Shown here piece after piece: positions 8,281 through 17,139 of a stretch of DNA of 64,000 bases (position 1 is the stretch's first letter; each line of letters opens with the position of its first letter). Source of the DNA: Streptomyces iakyrus (GTDB lineage: Bacteria > Actinomycetota > Actinomycetes > Streptomycetales > Streptomycetaceae). Made by a program: the position numbers and the translations under genes. The stretch is taken from NCBI RefSeq assembly GCF_000717055.1, contig NZ_JNXI01000020.1:124001-188000 (forward strand), in the 5' to 3' direction. The notes under the pieces are model-generated. The model was not told the origin of the DNA. It saw only the letters and a program-made list of their open reading frames with translations, and did no database searches.

Positions 8281-9210
8281 GTGATCCTCACGGTCACGCT
8301 GAACACCGCTCTCGACATCACCTACCGCGTACGGTCCCTCAGGCCGCACGCCTCGCATCGCGTCTCCGAGGTGACGGAACGCCCGGGCGGCAAGGGCGTC
8401 AACGTGGCCCGGGTGCTCGCGGCCCTCGGGCACGAGGTGACGGTGACGGGGTTCACGGGCGGGGCGACGGGCCGGGTGGTGCAGGAGAAGCTCGCGGCGG
8501 TACCGGGCGTGGTGGACGCGCTGGTCCCGCTCTCGGGCGCGACCCGCCGCACGGTCGCCGTGGTCGACGAGCGGACCGGCGACACGACGCAGCTGAACGA
8601 ACCGGGCCCGACGGTCACACCCACGGAGTGGTCCGCCTTCCAGGAGGCGTACGAGGACCTGCTTCCCTCCGCCTCAGCGGTGGCCCTGTGCGGCAGCCTG
8701 CCGCCGGGCGTCCCGGTGGGCGCGTACGCGGGCCTGATCCGCACGGCCCGCTCCTTCGGCCTCCCGGTCCTCCTCGACACCAGCGGCGAACCCCTGCGCC
8801 GGGGCGTCGCGGCCCGCCCCGACATCATCAAGCCGAACGCCGACGAACTGGCGGAGCTCACCGGCTCCCACGACCCCCTGCGAGCCACCCAGGACGCCCG
8901 CCGCCGGGGCGCGGGCGCGGTGGTCGCGTCCCTCGGCCCCGAGGGCCTCCTCGCCGCCACCCGAGAGGGCCGCTGGCGAGCCACCCCGCCGACGCCGACC
9001 CGAGGCAACCCGACGGGCGCGGGCGACGCGGTGGTGGCGGGCCTGCTGTCGGGCTTGGTGGAACACCTCCCCTGGCCGGCCCGCCTGACCCGGGCCATAG
9101 CCCTGTCGACGGCGACGGTGCTGGCACCGGTGGCGGGGGAGTTCGACCGGGGGGTGTACGAGGAGCTGCTGGGACAGGTGTCAGTGACCAGCACGCCGTC
9201 GGCAGCGTAG
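8281..9210 (+). CDS. PfkB-family sugar kinase (1-phosphofructokinase-like)
   Basis: A 309-aa ribokinase-fold enzyme. It opens with ILTVTLNTALDITY, has GGKGVNVARVLAALG, and ends with the anion-hole/catalytic motif NPTGAGDAVVAG, typical of the LacC/FruK branch. The real start is the GTG at 8281, preceded by GGGGGAGG; an upstream ATG at 8224 in the same frame gives a non-conserved extension. The neighbouring nag genes suggest an amino-sugar or tagatose/fructose phosphate, but the substrate cannot be decided from sequence. Confidence 0.85.
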   Translation: MILTVTLNTALDITYRVRSLRPHASHRVSEVTERPGGKGVNVARVLAALGHEVTVTGFTGGATGRVVQEKLAAVPGVVDALVPLSGATRRTVAVVDERTGDTTQLNEPGPTVTPTEWSAFQEAYEDLLPSASAVALCGSLPPGVPVGAYAGLIRTARSFGLPVLLDTSGEPLRRGVAARPDIIKPNADELAELTGSHDPLRATQDARRRGAGAVVASLGPEGLLAATREGRWRATPPTPTRGNPTGAGDAVVAGLLSGLVEHLPWPARLTRAIALSTATVLAPVAGEFDRGVYEELLGQVSVTSTPSAA

Positions 9211-9341
9211 GAGCTGTACGTTCTCGCCGAGTATGCCTGCCAGGCTGTTTGGCCGAAAAGCGCCCCTCCCCCTTATCTCGATGATTGGGTGATCATTTGT
9301 TCGGTGCATGACCGGCACCGAAAGATGTAAGGGGACTTCGT

Positions 9342-9698
9342 ATGAGCATGCTCAAGAAAAGCCTGATGACCGGGGCTGTCGTCGGTGCACTGCTGTCCGG
9401 TGCTTTCGCCACACCGGCTGCGGCGGCCGATCCCAAGACCTGCCCGCAAGGGAAGGTCTGCGGATGGTCGGGGAAAAATAGGACTGGGACCAGGACCGTC
9501 CTGTCTGTCACGCCTGGCTGCCAGCCCTTCAAGACTGCGCGGTCCGTCTCGAACCAGACGTCCTATCGCATCGAATTCTGGCACATCACCCCAGGCACCG
9601 GATGCGGAGTCGGCAGCAAGCTGGTCACTCTGAAGCCACACACCTACTCGGACGACACCCGTGGCACCGTTACCGGCATTGCGATCTACGGAGGTTAG
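9342..9698 (+). CDS. Secreted peptidase inhibitor family I36-like protein
   Basis: A 118-aa exported protein with a clear Sec signal (KKSLMTGAVVGALLSGAFATPAAA, cleavage about residue 29). The mature part has four cysteines (CPQGKVC, GCQPF, GTGCG) and a beta-rich pattern beginning with VCGWSG and ending in TGIAIYGG, resembling the Streptomyces metalloproteinase-inhibitor type I36 proteins. The assignment is by pattern only; crystallin-fold secreted proteins look similar. The ATG has AAGGGGA 8 nt upstream. Confidence 0.65.
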   Translation: MSMLKKSLMTGAVVGALLSGAFATPAAAADPKTCPQGKVCGWSGKNRTGTRTVLSVTPGCQPFKTARSVSNQTSYRIEFWHITPGTGCGVGSKLVTLKPHTYSDDTRGTVTGIAIYGG

Positions 9699-9724
9699 TG
9701 CCGCGCAGCCGGAGCCTCACGAGG

Positions 9725-9752
9725 ACGGTCCGCCGATGTACCGGCGGGCCGT
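9725..9752. terminator. Bidirectional hairpin between convergent genes
   Basis: ACGGTCCGCCG (9725-9735) pairs with CGGCGGGCCGT (9742-9752), one G-T pair. It separates the convergent I36-type and CBM-type genes. Confidence 0.65.
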
Positions 9753-9767
9753 TCCGCTGTCAGAGCC

Positions 9768-10700
9768 CTACTGCACCCAGAGCTGGTCGAGGACTGCGTC
9801 ACACTGATTGCCCTCGTTGCACTCGAGCTCGATCGTGTTGGTGCCCTTGGTCAGGGTGACCGGAGCCCAAGAGGTCTGCCAGCCCTTCTCCCAGTCGCCC
9901 TTCGGTGAATTGATGAAGTTCTTCAGCCCCATGGGCTGGGTGTTCGCCTTGCCGTTCACCAGCAGCGTCGCATTGGCGTCGACTCCAGGAACGCTGTAGC
10001 GGGCGTAGAGCCGGTAGTCGCCGGCCTCCTCGATGCCGTTGACCGTCCAAGTCACCTTGGCTCCGACATGGTTGAAGCCCGTCACATAGACGCCGCCGTC
10101 GGCCTTCGCGCCCTTGAACTCGGACGCCGTCGTCATGCCGGGGCTGAGCCGCAGGGCCTTCGCGTCGGTCTTCGGGAGATCCTGCTTGGCCGCTCCGCCC
10201 TTGCTCGCCGACGGGCTCGGCTTCGACTCCTCGGACTGGGTCGGGGTCGTGCCCGGCTTGTCGGACGCGTCGTCCTTGTCCTTGTCGCCGCCCAGCATGG
10301 CCACGCCGATGCCGATGACGACCGCGGCGACCACCGCGATCGCGCCGATCAGCAGACCCTTGGTATTGGGGCCGCGGCCACCCCGGCCGCCGCCGCCCGC
10401 CGGGGTCGCGTGATGCGCGGTCTGCGCACCGCCCGGCAGCGTCTCCGGCGCCGCATAGTGCGCGTTCGGCTGGCTGTAAGAAGCCTGCTGCGGGACCTGG
10501 CCGTACGGCGCGGTCTGGGCGCTCTGCGGCTGCTGGCCGTACTGGCGCGTGCCGACCGCGCGCACCCGGTTGACCGAGTTCGGGTAGCCGTAGCCGCCGC
10601 CGGACGGCGGCTGGGCCCCGTTGGCCTGCCCGTCGGCGTAAAGATAGCCGAACGGGTCGTCGTCCTCGGGCGTGCTCGCGCCGTTGTTGCCGGGCGTCAT
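9768..10700 (-). CDS. Membrane-anchored protein with CBM6/35-like carbohydrate-binding domain
   Basis: 310 aa. The first ~115 residues are Gln/Gly/Tyr/Pro-rich and low complexity, then one TM helix (GLLIGAIAVVAAVVIGIGVAML), a Ser/Lys/Pro linker, and a C-terminal beta-sandwich ending with GTNTIELECNEGNQCDAVLDQLWVQ, the usual edge strand of CBM35-type domains. The likely topology is cytoplasmic N-terminus and exposed sugar-binding domain. There is no catalytic domain. Its ligand is unknown. Confidence 0.75.
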   Translation of the reverse strand: MTPGNNGASTPEDDDPFGYLYADGQANGAQPPSGGGYGYPNSVNRVRAVGTRQYGQQPQSAQTAPYGQVPQQASYSQPNAHYAAPETLPGGAQTAHHATPAGGGGRGGRGPNTKGLLIGAIAVVAAVVIGIGVAMLGGDKDKDDASDKPGTTPTQSEESKPSPSASKGGAAKQDLPKTDAKALRLSPGMTTASEFKGAKADGGVYVTGFNHVGAKVTWTVNGIEEAGDYRLYARYSVPGVDANATLLVNGKANTQPMGLKNFINSPKGDWEKGWQTSWAPVTLTKGTNTIELECNEGNQCDAVLDQLWVQ

Positions 10701-10817
10701 CCCTTGGTCTCCTCAGTCAGGTGCGGTGCATGCGGTACACGGGTGAGTAAGCGAGCCTACCCGCTCCCAGAGACCCAAACGGGTGACTCAGACCGCATCA
10801 ACTCGCTGACCAGGGCT

Positions 10818-12333
10818 TCACCCGGCGCGTCTGTGTTGTTTGGGACGAGATCGTTTCTCGACGTACATCCGCTCGTCAGCGGATTTCAACACTTCGTCCG
10901 CCGTCATTCCACAGTGTGCCCATCCGATGCCGAAGCTGGCGCCCACCCGGACGGCCCGCCCCTCGGCACGGATGGGCTGGATGATCTCGTTGCGGAGCCG
11001 GACCGCGAGGTCCTGCGCGTCGGCGCGGCCGAGCCCGTCGGCCAGGATGACGAATTCGTCACCCCCGAGCCGGGCGACCGTGTCCCCGTCGCGCACCCCG
11101 TTGCTCAGCCGCCGGGCGACCTCGATGAGAACCGCGTCACCCGCGTTGTGCCCGAACCGGTCGTTGATCGACTTGAACCCGTCGAGGTCGCAGAAGAGCA
11201 CCGCGAGCCCCTTGGTGCCGTCGTCGTGGTCCCCGTCCGGGGCGACGGTGTGCACGTGGTGGTCGTAGGCGTCGTACGGCTCGGCGCCCTGCCGGAAGTC
11301 GAAGCCGGGCCCGACCACGTCGAAGGCCGGATGGCCGTAGGCCGCGTCGACGGACTCCACGGCGGTGTGCGGGGATGACGCGCGTTGACAGAGCCGGGCG
11401 GACAGCCGGGAGCGCAGCTCCGCGGAGTTCGGCAGGCCGGTGAGCGAGTCGTGCGAGGCGCGGTGGGCGAGCTGGAGCTCGCGGCGCTTGCGCTCCTCGA
11501 TGTCCTCGACGTGGGTGAGGAGGAAGCGGGGCCCGTCGGCGGCGTCCGCGACCACGCTGTTGCGCAGGCTGACCCAGACGTACGTGCCGTCACGGCGGCC
11601 GAGGCGGAGCTCCGCGCGCCCGCCCTCCGCCGAGGTGCGCAGCAGGGTGCCTATGTCCTCGGGGTGGACGAGGTCGGAGAACGAGTAGCGGCGCATCGCG
11701 GAGGCGGGGCGGCCCAGCAGCCGGCACAGCGCGTCGTTGGTGCGCAGGATCCGGCCGTGCTGGTCGCCGCCCATCTCGGCGATGGCCATGCCGGAGGGTG
11801 CGTACTCGAAGGCCTGCCTGAAGCTTTCCTCGCTCGCCCGCAGGGCCTGCTGCTCGCGCTCCAGCCGGACCAGGGCGCGCTGCATGTTGGCGCGCAGCCG
11901 GGCGTTGCTGATGGCGATGGCGGCCTGGAAGGCGTACATCTGGAGCGCCTCGCGGCCCCAGGCGCCGGGCCGGCGGCCGTTGCGCGGCCGGTCCACGGAG
12001 AGCACGCCGATCAGCTCGCCGCACGTACCGCTGCCCTTCGGGGCGGGCGCGTACATGGGGGCGAAGAGGCGGTCGGCCGGGTGCCACTCGTCCTCGAAGC
12101 GGGGGGCGGGGCCGTCGGTGTACCACTGCGGGACGTCGTCGTCGTCGAGGACCCAGGCCGTCCGGCCGTACGAGGTTCACGCACGCCAGCTCGTACCCGA
12201 GGGCCGCCACGACGCCCTCCGCGACGGTCTGCAGTGTGTCCGCCAGGCTGCGGGCCGTGTTCATGTCGGCCATGACCTGGTGCAGTTGTCGCAGGGACGC
12301 AAGACGGACGTAGGGTTCCGACTCGGTCTCCAT
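10818..12333 (-). pseudogene. cdgB: GAF-PAS-GGDEF diguanylate cyclase (CdgB type), frameshifted by an internal deletion
   Basis: The frame from ATG 12333 (METESEPYVRLASLRQLHQVM) reads the GAF start through GYELACVNLVRPDG, then goes out of frame. A second frame takes over with VLDDDDVPQWYTDG and runs through the rest of the GAF, a PAS domain (FRQAFEYAPSGMAIAEM) and a complete GGDEF domain (CDLDGFKSIND, RLGGDEFVIL). Compared with the paralogue at 62714-64000, which keeps the missing piece, 143 nt are absent at the junction near 12157. An intact version would make c-di-GMP, the BldD ligand controlling development. The 3' ORF from ATG 12056 could still give a PAS-GGDEF fragment. An assembly error must be excluded. 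Confidence 0.85.
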
Positions 12334-12461
12334 GCTCGCCCTCCCCCCGAGTACTCGCAGCGATTCAAGGGTCTCGTCGGCGTATCGTCCTGGCAGCTTC
12401 CCAGCCACTGAATCACAGCGCGCTGCTCACTCGGTACACAGGGTCAACAATTCCTGCCCCT

Positions 12462-12477
12462 TGTGACTCAAGTCACA
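12462..12477. promoter_or_regulatory. CRP-type palindrome between the GGDEF gene and the flavin reductase gene
   Basis: TGTGACTCAAGTCACA is an exact TGTGA-N6-TCACA dyad, the form bound by CRP/FNR-family regulators. It lies in the 337-bp divergent gap, 129 nt upstream of the GGDEF start. Confidence 0.5.
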
Positions 12478-12670
12478 GGCAAACCTGAACAATTGAGTGG
12501 AGTTTCTGCGTTCTTCACGTGCGGCTACCGATCGCAAACTTTGTCAGGTTGCGCACATGTTTTTCCTTCGGCCCTCCCGGAGGGCCGCGCGGGTCCGTCG
12601 GGAGTCCTAGGACCGTGATCGGGCGGGAGTCCGATGCGGGGCGCACGGGGCGGAGATTAGCGTTTCCGGC

Positions 12671-13255
12671 GTGCCGAACACTCCCGCCGCCACGTCCGCG
12701 ATCATTCCGTCGCCCGCCTCCGGGCATGCTGAGGGGGTGAGCAACGACGAGTTCCGCGCCGCCATGTCCCGGCTGGCCTCGGGTGTGGTCCTGGTGACCG
12801 CGCAGGAGCCCTCGCTCGACCCGGACGACCCCTCGGCGCCGGATGTCGAGGACGTGGGCATGACGGCCACGGCCTTCATGTCGGTGTCCCTGGACCCGCC
12901 CCTGGTGCTGGTGAGCCTGCGCAACGGCTCCCGCATGGACGAACTGCTGGAGGAGCAGGAGCTGTGGGCGGTCTCGGTCCTCTCCGAGAGCCAGCGGCAC
13001 ATCGCGGGCCGTTTCGCGATGAAGGGCCGGCTCAGCGACCGGCTGCTGTTCGCCGACATCCCGTACACCCGCGGCGAGTACACCGACGCCCCGCTGGTCG
13101 GCGGCGCCCTGGCCGTCCTGGAGTGCCGCACCGAGCAGCGCGTCCCGGCGGGCGACCACACGCTGGTCATCGGCCGGGTTCTGACGGCCCGGGTGCCGAG
13201 CGCGGAGGGCGGACCGCTGGCCTACTTCCGGGGCCGGTACCGGCAGTTGGGCTGA
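12671..13255 (+). CDS. Flavin reductase-like domain protein
   Basis: 194 aa, FMN-binding split-barrel of the NADH:FMN oxidoreductase type. Landmarks are FRAAMSRLASGVVLVTA, GMTATAFMSVSLDPPLVLVSL, FAVSVLSE-type AVSVLSESQRHIAGRF and the terminal PLAYFRGRYRQLG. Such proteins supply reduced flavin to monooxygenases or act as flavin-dependent enzymes. No oxygenase partner is adjacent. The first 22 residues from GTG 12671 are not conserved-looking; an in-frame GTG at 12737 would start directly at SNDEFRAAM. Confidence 0.85.
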   Translation: MPNTPAATSAIIPSPASGHAEGVSNDEFRAAMSRLASGVVLVTAQEPSLDPDDPSAPDVEDVGMTATAFMSVSLDPPLVLVSLRNGSRMDELLEEQELWAVSVLSESQRHIAGRFAMKGRLSDRLLFADIPYTRGEYTDAPLVGGALAVLECRTEQRVPAGDHTLVIGRVLTARVPSAEGGPLAYFRGRYRQLG

Positions 13256-13301
13256 GGAAACCCGCTGGCCCGGGCGCGTACGGCCCGCCTAGGGTGCGCG
13301 C

Positions 13302-13784
13302 AGGACCACGACCGGCACGCACCTCGCGGAGATCACGCCCGGAAACCTGGACGCCGCCCTCGGCATCCGCGTCCGCCCCGAACAGGAGTTCGCGGTCGCC
13401 CCGGTCGTGAAGTCGCTCGCCGAGGCCTACGTCCATCCCGGCATCGCCTGGCCCCGCCTGATCCTCGACGGCGACCGCCCGGTCGGCTTCCTGATGGCCT
13501 GCCTCGGCATCGACTGGTACGGGGACGGCAGCGAGATCCGTTCGGGCCTGTGGCGGCTGAACATCGCGGCCGGTGAGCAGGGCAGGGGGTACGGCCGGTT
13601 CGCCGTCGAGTCGGTGGCCGAGGAACTGCGCCGACGCGGCACCGAGAAGTTCTACGTGACCTGGCACCCGGGCCCGGCCGGCCCCGAGGGCTTCTACCTG
13701 GGCCTCGGCTTCCGCCCGGACGGCGAGAACAGCGGCGGACAGACGGTCGGGGTCCTGGACCTGGCCCAAGGGCTCTCCGGCTAG
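13302..13784 (+). pseudogene. GNAT acetyltransferase whose expected start codon is AGG
   Basis: The frame encodes a plausible complete N-terminus (TTGTHLAEITPGNLDAALGI) followed by the GNAT core, with acetyl-CoA loop EQGRGYGRFAVESV and GFYLGLGFRPDG. No ATG, GTG or TTG precedes that N-terminus before an in-frame TAG at about 13290; the codon at the expected start, 13302-13304, is AGG. The first usable start is the GTG at 13407, which removes strand 1 and helix 1. The gene is either inactivated by a start-codon change or expressed as a shortened 125-aa protein. Confidence 0.65.
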
Positions 13785-14218
13785 CCCCAGTCCCGCGCGG
13801 AGCGCCCCCGCTTCGTCTCCGAGCGCTGCTTCTTCTCCCGCAGCCGACGTTCGTTGATGCCCCGGGGGATGCGGGTGGGCTTGCGGGGCCGGGGCGGGGG
13901 TGCGGTGGCCTCGGCCAGGAGCGCGGTGAGGCGGACGGCCGCGGCCTCGCGGTTGCGCCACTGGGAGCGGTGCTCGGAGGACCGTACGGTGACGACCCCG
14001 TCGACCAGGCGCCCGGCCAGCCGCTCCAGGGCCCGCTCCTTCCACACCGCCGGCAGCGCCTCGGTCTTCGCGAGGTCGAAACTCAGCTCGACCTTGGAGT
14101 CGCTGGTGTTGACGTGCTGCCCGCCCGGTCCGGACGACCGCGAGAAACGCCACATGAGCTCGGCCTCGGGCAGGGAGACGGAGCCGCGGATGACGTGGGG
14201 ACCAGACATGCCCCCCAT
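13781..14218 (-). CDS. arfB: Peptidyl-tRNA hydrolase ArfB-type (class I release-factor domain)
   Basis: 145 aa with the peptidyl-tRNA hydrolysis motif SSGPGGQHVNT and a basic C-terminal tail (RINERR..REKKQRSETKRGRSARDWG) of the kind that occupies the mRNA channel in stalled ribosomes. It lacks the codon-recognition domain of RF1/RF2. It rescues ribosomes on non-stop mRNA. It is convergent with the GNAT gene, overlapping its stop by 4 nt. Confidence 0.85.
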   Translation of the reverse strand: MGGMSGPHVIRGSVSLPEAELMWRFSRSSGPGGQHVNTSDSKVELSFDLAKTEALPAVWKERALERLAGRLVDGVVTVRSSEHRSQWRNREAAAVRLTALLAEATAPPPRPRKPTRIPRGINERRLREKKQRSETKRGRSARDWG

Positions 14219-14378
14219 GTTCCCGCTCCTGTCCCGTCCACGTCACCCGAATAATCGCGGGTAAAGAAAGTAAAGGAGCTGGAACCTCGCGTACCCCTCT
14301 CCACGTTCATGGGGGTAGCTGTAGCTTCGGTGCCGCAGCTTCTTTGCCGCACGTAAACGAGGGAAGGGACTCCCAACA

Positions 14379-14954
14379 ATGGCTGTAAGCCTGTCCAAGG
14401 GTGGCAACGTCTCGCTCACCAAGGAGGCTCCGGGCCTGACCGACGTCACCGTGGGCCTCGGCTGGGACGTCCGCACCACCACCGGCACGGACTTCGACCT
14501 CGACGCCTCCGCGATCGCGGTCAACACGCAGGGCAAGGTCTACTCGGACGCCCACTTCGTCTTCTTCAACAACAAGCAGACGCCGGACAACACGATCGTC
14601 CACACCGGCGACAACCGCACGGGCGAGGGCGCCGGCGACGACGAGGCGATCAACGTCAACCTCGCCGCCCTCCCGGCCGACATCGACAAGATCGTCTTCC
14701 CGGTCTCGATCTACGACGCGGAGAACCGCTCGCAGAACTTCGGCCAGGTCCGCAACGCCTACATCCGCATCGTCAACCAGGCCGGCGGCGCGGAGATCGC
14801 CCGCTACGACCTGTCGGAGGACGCGGCCACGGAGACGGCCATGGTCTTCGGCGAGCTCTACCGCAACGGCGCGGAGTGGAAGTTCCGCGCGGTCGGCCAG
14901 GGCTACGCCTCGGGCCTGGTCGGCATCGCCCAGGACTTCGGCGTGAACGTCTGA
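14379..14954 (+). CDS. terD: TerD-family protein
   Basis: 191 aa, typical TerD length. It shows [52 protein letters not shown] and the end [10 protein letters not shown]. The acidic DxD and DN..GEG..DDE groups bind calcium. In Streptomyces such proteins affect development and stress response, not only tellurite tolerance. It is a single gene with AGGGA upstream and a hairpin directly downstream. Confidence 0.93.
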   Translation: MAVSLSKGGNVSLTKEAPGLTDVTVGLGWDVRTTTGTDFDLDASAIAVNTQGKVYSDAHFVFFNNKQTPDNTIVHTGDNRTGEGAGDDEAINVNLAALPADIDKIVFPVSIYDAENRSQNFGQVRNAYIRIVNQAGGAEIARYDLSEDAATETAMVFGELYRNGAEWKFRAVGQGYASGLVGIAQDFGVNV

Positions 14955-14977
14955 CGAACGCCTGAGCGTTTCGCAGG

Positions 14978-15010
14978 GAGCCCCCGGGTCGACGACCGGC
15001 CCGGGGGCTC
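14978..15010 (+). terminator. Terminator hairpin after terD
   Basis: GAGCCCCCGG (14978-14987) pairs with CCGGGGGCTC (15001-15010), loop 13 nt. Confidence 0.75.
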
Positions 15011-15013
15011 CGC

Positions 15014-15060
15014 CCTGAGGGGCGCGGGGAACTGCGCGACAAGCCACACCCCACCCGCAC
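15014..15060 (+). repeat. Dispersed repeat copy R3
   Basis: CCTGAGGGGCGCGGGGAACT then GCGCGACAAGCCACACCCCACCCGCAC, almost identical to the front half of R2 at 6961 and the reverse of R4 at 47941. It lies in non-coding DNA after the terD terminator. Confidence 0.75.
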
Positions 15061-15124
15061 CGGACAGAACACCCGAGCCCCTACGGCGCATCGAAGCCCC
15101 CTCCACCAGGGATATGTCTCCCCC

Positions 15125-15637
15125 ATGATCCTCGACCCCCTGCCCGCAGGTCCTCCGTCCGATTCCCTGCTGGCGGAGCTGACCGCCCTCTACGCCTCCA
15201 ACTCCGCGTTCCACCGCATCACCGGCGACTTCCCCGACCCGGAGGAGATCCGCCCCGAGCAGGTGGCCGCCGCGCTGGCCGAGGAGCGGGAGCTGCCCGG
15301 CACCGAGATCCTGCTCGCCCGCGACTCCGGCCGTCTGACCGGCATCGCCGTCACCCTCGCCCACCACCCCGACCCCGCCGACCCGGACCCCTGGATCGGC
15401 CTGCTGATGGTCGACGCGGGGCTGCACGGCCAGGGCCACGGCCGCCGCCTGGCCGCCCTCGTGGAGGACCGCTTCCGCGCGGCCGGCCGCGCTGCCGCCC
15501 GCCTGGCCGTCCTCGCGAACAACCCGAGGGCCCTGGCCTTCTGGACCGCCCTGGGCTACGAGGTCCTCGACCACCGCGAGGACCGGGGCATGGGGCGCCC
15601 CTGCACCGTCCTCCGCAAAGCACTGACCACGCCGTGA
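15125..15637 (+). CDS. GNAT-family N-acetyltransferase
   Basis: 170 aa. Motif A is GLLMVDAGLHGQGHGRRLAALV (acetyl-CoA pyrophosphate loop GQGHGR), followed by NNPRALAFWTALGYEV, the usual GNAT C-terminal motif. The substrate is unknown. The gene ends 4 nt before the convergent M1 peptidase gene. Confidence 0.85.
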   Translation: MILDPLPAGPPSDSLLAELTALYASNSAFHRITGDFPDPEEIRPEQVAAALAEERELPGTEILLARDSGRLTGIAVTLAHHPDPADPDPWIGLLMVDAGLHGQGHGRRLAALVEDRFRAAGRAAARLAVLANNPRALAFWTALGYEVLDHREDRGMGRPCTVLRKALTTP

Positions 15638-15641
15638 GGCC

Positions 15642-17132
15642 TCAGGGCCGCTCCGGCTTTCCCTCCCCGTACAGCCAGTCCTCCCAGACCCCCGACAAGT
15701 CCGCCCCGGGCGCCTGCTTCTCGGCGTAGGCCTTGAAGTCGGCGGTGTCGGCGTTGCCGTACCGGTACTCGGCCGCCCACCCCTTGAGGATCGAGAAGAA
15801 CCGGGCGTCCCCTACCGCCTGCCGCACCTTCTGCAGCACCATCGCCCCCCGGAAGTACACCGGCGGGTCGGAGATCCGCCCGGCGCTCGGCGGGTCGGCC
15901 GGCGGGAACTCCCAGATCTCCTCCCCTTCCTCCTCCGTGGCGAAGTGCTCACCGGAGTACAGCGCGTCGAACGTCTGCTGCGCGCTGTCCCCGCCGTGGT
16001 CCTCCTCCCACAGCCACTCCGCATACGTCGCGAAGCCCTCGTTGAGCCACATGTCCCGCCAGCTCTCCGGCGAGACCGAGTCGCCGTACCACTGGTGGGC
16101 GAGCTCGTGGACGAGGAGTGTGATGTCGGGCGCCCCGGGGAACACCGGCCGGCTCTGGGTCTCCAGCGCGTAGCCGACGGACGCGGCGCTGTCGACGATC
16201 GCGCCCGCGGAGGAGAAGGGGTACGGCCCGAACCGCCGCTCGGCCCACCGCAGCACCTCGGGCAGCCGCCCGAGCACGGGCCGGCTCGCCGCCGCCTCGG
16301 CCGGGTCGACAGCCGTGTACAGGGGCAGGTCCCCGGCTCGGGAGCGGCTGATGTCGAAGCGGCCGATCGCGAGGGTGGCGAGGTAGCTCGCCATCGGCTC
16401 CCCGCTGTGCCACACGAACGTCGTACGGCCCCGCACGGTCCGCTCGCTGCGCAACTCCCCGTTGGAGACGGCCCGTAGCCCCTGGGGCACGGTCACCGCG
16501 AGGTCGTAGGCCGCCTTGTCGGAGGGGTGGTGGCTGCCGGGGAACCACGCCATCGACCCCGTCGGCTCGCCCAGCGCGAGCGCCCCGTCCGTGGTGCGCA
16601 GCCAGCCCTCCTGGGAGCCGTCCGGGTCCGTGACGGTCTCGGGTGCGCCCGCGTAGCGGACCGTCACGCTGAACGTCGCGTCCCGGTCGAGGTCCTCCCG
16701 CGGGCGGACGGTGAGCTCCTGCCCGGCGCGGTTCCAGCGGGCTGTCGCGCCGTCGACGGTGATCTTCTCCACCTCCATGCCGAGCAGGTCGAGGTTGAAG
16801 GCGGAGAGGTCCTTGGTCGCGCGGGCGGTGAGGGTGGCCGTGCCGGTGAGGTGGTGGTCGGCGGGGTCGTAGGCGAGGCGCAGTCCGTAGTGGGAGACGT
16901 CGTAGCCGCCGTTGCCGGCCTTCGGGAAGAACGGGTCGCGGACGCCGGAGCCGCCCGGGGTGCCGTGCACTCCGCCGCCGCACGCGGTGAGCAGGAGCGC
17001 GGAGGCGAGCAGGGCGGATACGGGCAGCACGGGGGCGGGCAGGGTGGCTGTGGACAGGATGGGGGCGGACAGGGTGGGGACAAGACGTACAGATCGGGCC
17101 ACGGACGTGATCCTACGGGCGCGTGACACCAT
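15642..17132 (-). CDS. M1-family zinc metallopeptidase lipoprotein
   Basis: About 496 aa from ATG 17132. It has a lipoprotein signal (LLASALLLTACGGG), an N-terminal beta-saddle domain, then the gluzincin site HELAHQWYGDSV with the downstream zinc ligand in WLNEGFATYAEW. GAMVL-type substrate loops (RGAMVLQKVRQAVG) are present. It lacks the long C-terminal helical domain of classical aminopeptidase N, consistent with the short surface-attached M1 proteins of actinomycetes. A GTG at 17150 is an alternative start. Its 5' end overlaps the divergent start region of the next gene. Confidence 0.9.
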   Translation of the reverse strand: MVSRARRITSVARSVRLVPTLSAPILSTATLPAPVLPVSALLASALLLTACGGGVHGTPGGSGVRDPFFPKAGNGGYDVSHYGLRLAYDPADHHLTGTATLTARATKDLSAFNLDLLGMEVEKITVDGATARWNRAGQELTVRPREDLDRDATFSVTVRYAGAPETVTDPDGSQEGWLRTTDGALALGEPTGSMAWFPGSHHPSDKAAYDLAVTVPQGLRAVSNGELRSERTVRGRTTFVWHSGEPMASYLATLAIGRFDISRSRAGDLPLYTAVDPAEAAASRPVLGRLPEVLRWAERRFGPYPFSSAGAIVDSAASVGYALETQSRPVFPGAPDITLLVHELAHQWYGDSVSPESWRDMWLNEGFATYAEWLWEEDHGGDSAQQTFDALYSGEHFATEEEGEEIWEFPPADPPSAGRISDPPVYFRGAMVLQKVRQAVGDARFFSILKGWAAEYRYGNADTADFKAYAEKQAPGADLSGVWEDWLYGEGKPERP

Positions 17133-17139
17133 CACCTCC

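Noticed and set aside
9725..9752. Operator palindrome
   Set aside because: It lies between two convergent gene ends and is GC-rich, so it is read as a terminator.
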